Source: Gammaproteobacteria bacterium (lineage in GTDB: Bacteria > Pseudomonadota > Gammaproteobacteria > Steroidobacterales > JABDKV01). From it: DNA of 7,706 nt. Positions 7,211 through 7,706 of the stretch are shown here, piece by piece (positions within the stretch are counted from its first letter, which is position 1; every line of letters starts with the position of its first letter). The DNA lies in the NCBI GenBank assembly GCA_029862285.1, contig JAOTXR010000088.1, positions 1 through 7,706 of the forward strand, in the 5' to 3' direction. The translations under genes were made by a program, and so were the position numbers. A model generated the notes under the pieces. That model did not search any database. It was given only the letters and a program-made list of their open reading frames with translations, and was not told where the DNA came from.

Positions 7211-7706
7211 ATGGCGTGGCAAAAACTGGTCCTTGAAGTTAGCTCCGACGACAGCCACCGCCTCGAGCAGTCCGCAATGGAAATGGGCGCGCTGTCCGTG
7301 AGCCTTGAGGATGCCGGCGACGAACCTCTGCTGGAGCCGGGACCGGGCGAAACCCCAATGTGGTCACGCGTGCGTCTGATCGCATTGTTTCCGGAAAACA
7401 GCGACCGGGCGGCCGTCAGCAGCGCCCTGACCATCCCCGGCATCGAAGCGGAATGGGAACAGCTCGAGGATCGCGACTGGGAACGTGTCTGGCTGGACGA
7501 CGCCGAACCGGTTTGTTTCGGCAACCGGCTATGGATCTGCCCTACCAACCAGCCATCACCCGACACGCAGTACGCCGTGCGCCTGGATCCGGGGCTTGCC
7601 TTTGGCACCGGACGCCATGCAACCACGGCACTGTGTCTTGAATGGCTGGCCCATGCGGAAGTTCGGGACCGCACAGTACTCGACTATGGCTGTGGCTCAG
7701 GCATCC
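7211..7706 (+). CDS. prmA: Ribosomal protein L11 methyltransferase PrmA (3' end cut off by window edge)
   Basis: PrmA trimethylates amino groups of ribosomal protein L11 using S-adenosylmethionine. The frame runs off the right edge after 165 codons of about 295. Visible are the substrate-recognition domain (MAWQKLVLEV at the start, EDRDWERVWLDDAEPVCFG at 86-104, RLWICP at 106-111), the linker motif LDPGLAFGTGRHATT (125-139), and SAM motif I VLDYGCGSGI (156-165) at the very edge. I chose the ATG at 7211 because M-x-W-x-x-L matches the E. coli N-terminus (MPWIQL). An in-frame GTG at 7190 overlapping the accC stop (GTGA) would add 7 residues and cannot be excluded, since no strong ribosome binding site favours either. 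The gene follows accC after 17 nt, the usual gammaproteobacterial order. The rest of the methyltransferase fold is not visible. Confidence 0.96.
   Translation, partial: MAWQKLVLEVSSDDSHRLEQSAMEMGALSVSLEDAGDEPLLEPGPGETPMWSRVRLIALFPENSDRAAVSSALTIPGIEAEWEQLEDRDWERVWLDDAEPVCFGNRLWICPTNQPSPDTQYAVRLDPGLAFGTGRHATTALCLEWLAHAEVRDRTVLDYGCGSGI

Noticed and set aside
7081..7674. Minus-strand open frame of 197 codons over the accC-prmA junction
   Set aside because: It is antisense to two well-identified genes, is Ser/Arg-rich, and matches no family I recognise.

Overview
This 7.7 kb window reads as a core-genome segment of a gammaproteobacterium. The evidence is the chained order cutA-dsbD-tlpA-aroQ-accB-accC-prmA, proteins that align closely with their E. 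coli and Pseudomonas counterparts, and a fairly GC-rich base composition. The genus cannot be fixed from the sequence. An HrcA-type CIRCE operator at groESL and a DsbD with a doubled N-terminal domain point away from the enteric bacteria and towards Xanthomonadales- or Chromatiales-like lineages, but this is inference.

Minus strand, left end: groES and the first 423 codons of groEL form the chaperonin operon, read leftwards and cut by the window edge. It is driven by a recognisable sigma70-type promoter that abuts a perfect CIRCE inverted repeat (9 bp arm, 9 bp spacer, 9 bp arm), so it is very probably repressed by HrcA and induced by heat or protein-folding stress.

Plus strand, 1763 to 4840: cutA, dsbD and a TlpA/ResA-type thioredoxin-like gene are packed with a 1 nt gap and a 4 nt overlap. 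DsbD carries electrons from cytoplasmic thioredoxin across the inner membrane. The membrane-anchored WCPPC protein is a plausible periplasmic client. The link to cutA is an old syntenic one (E. coli cutA and dsbD are also neighbours). This DsbD has two complete copies of the periplasmic nDsbD domain, each with its own cysteine pair.

Plus strand, 4841 to 4935: a 95 bp gap holds a GGGGACAG-type palindromic repeat that resembles interspersed REP-like repeats, followed by a small hairpin.

Plus strand, 4936 to the end: aroQ (shikimate pathway), accB and accC (biotin carrier and biotin carboxylase of acetyl-CoA carboxylase), then the first 165 codons of prmA (ribosomal protein L11 methyltransferase). 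This is a common gammaproteobacterial housekeeping cluster. All genes look intact apart from the two cut by the window edges. I see no phage, plasmid, insertion sequence, CRISPR array, tRNA or rRNA, and no convincing new biological system. The most distinctive items are the tandem nDsbD domain and the repeat after the tlpA-like gene.
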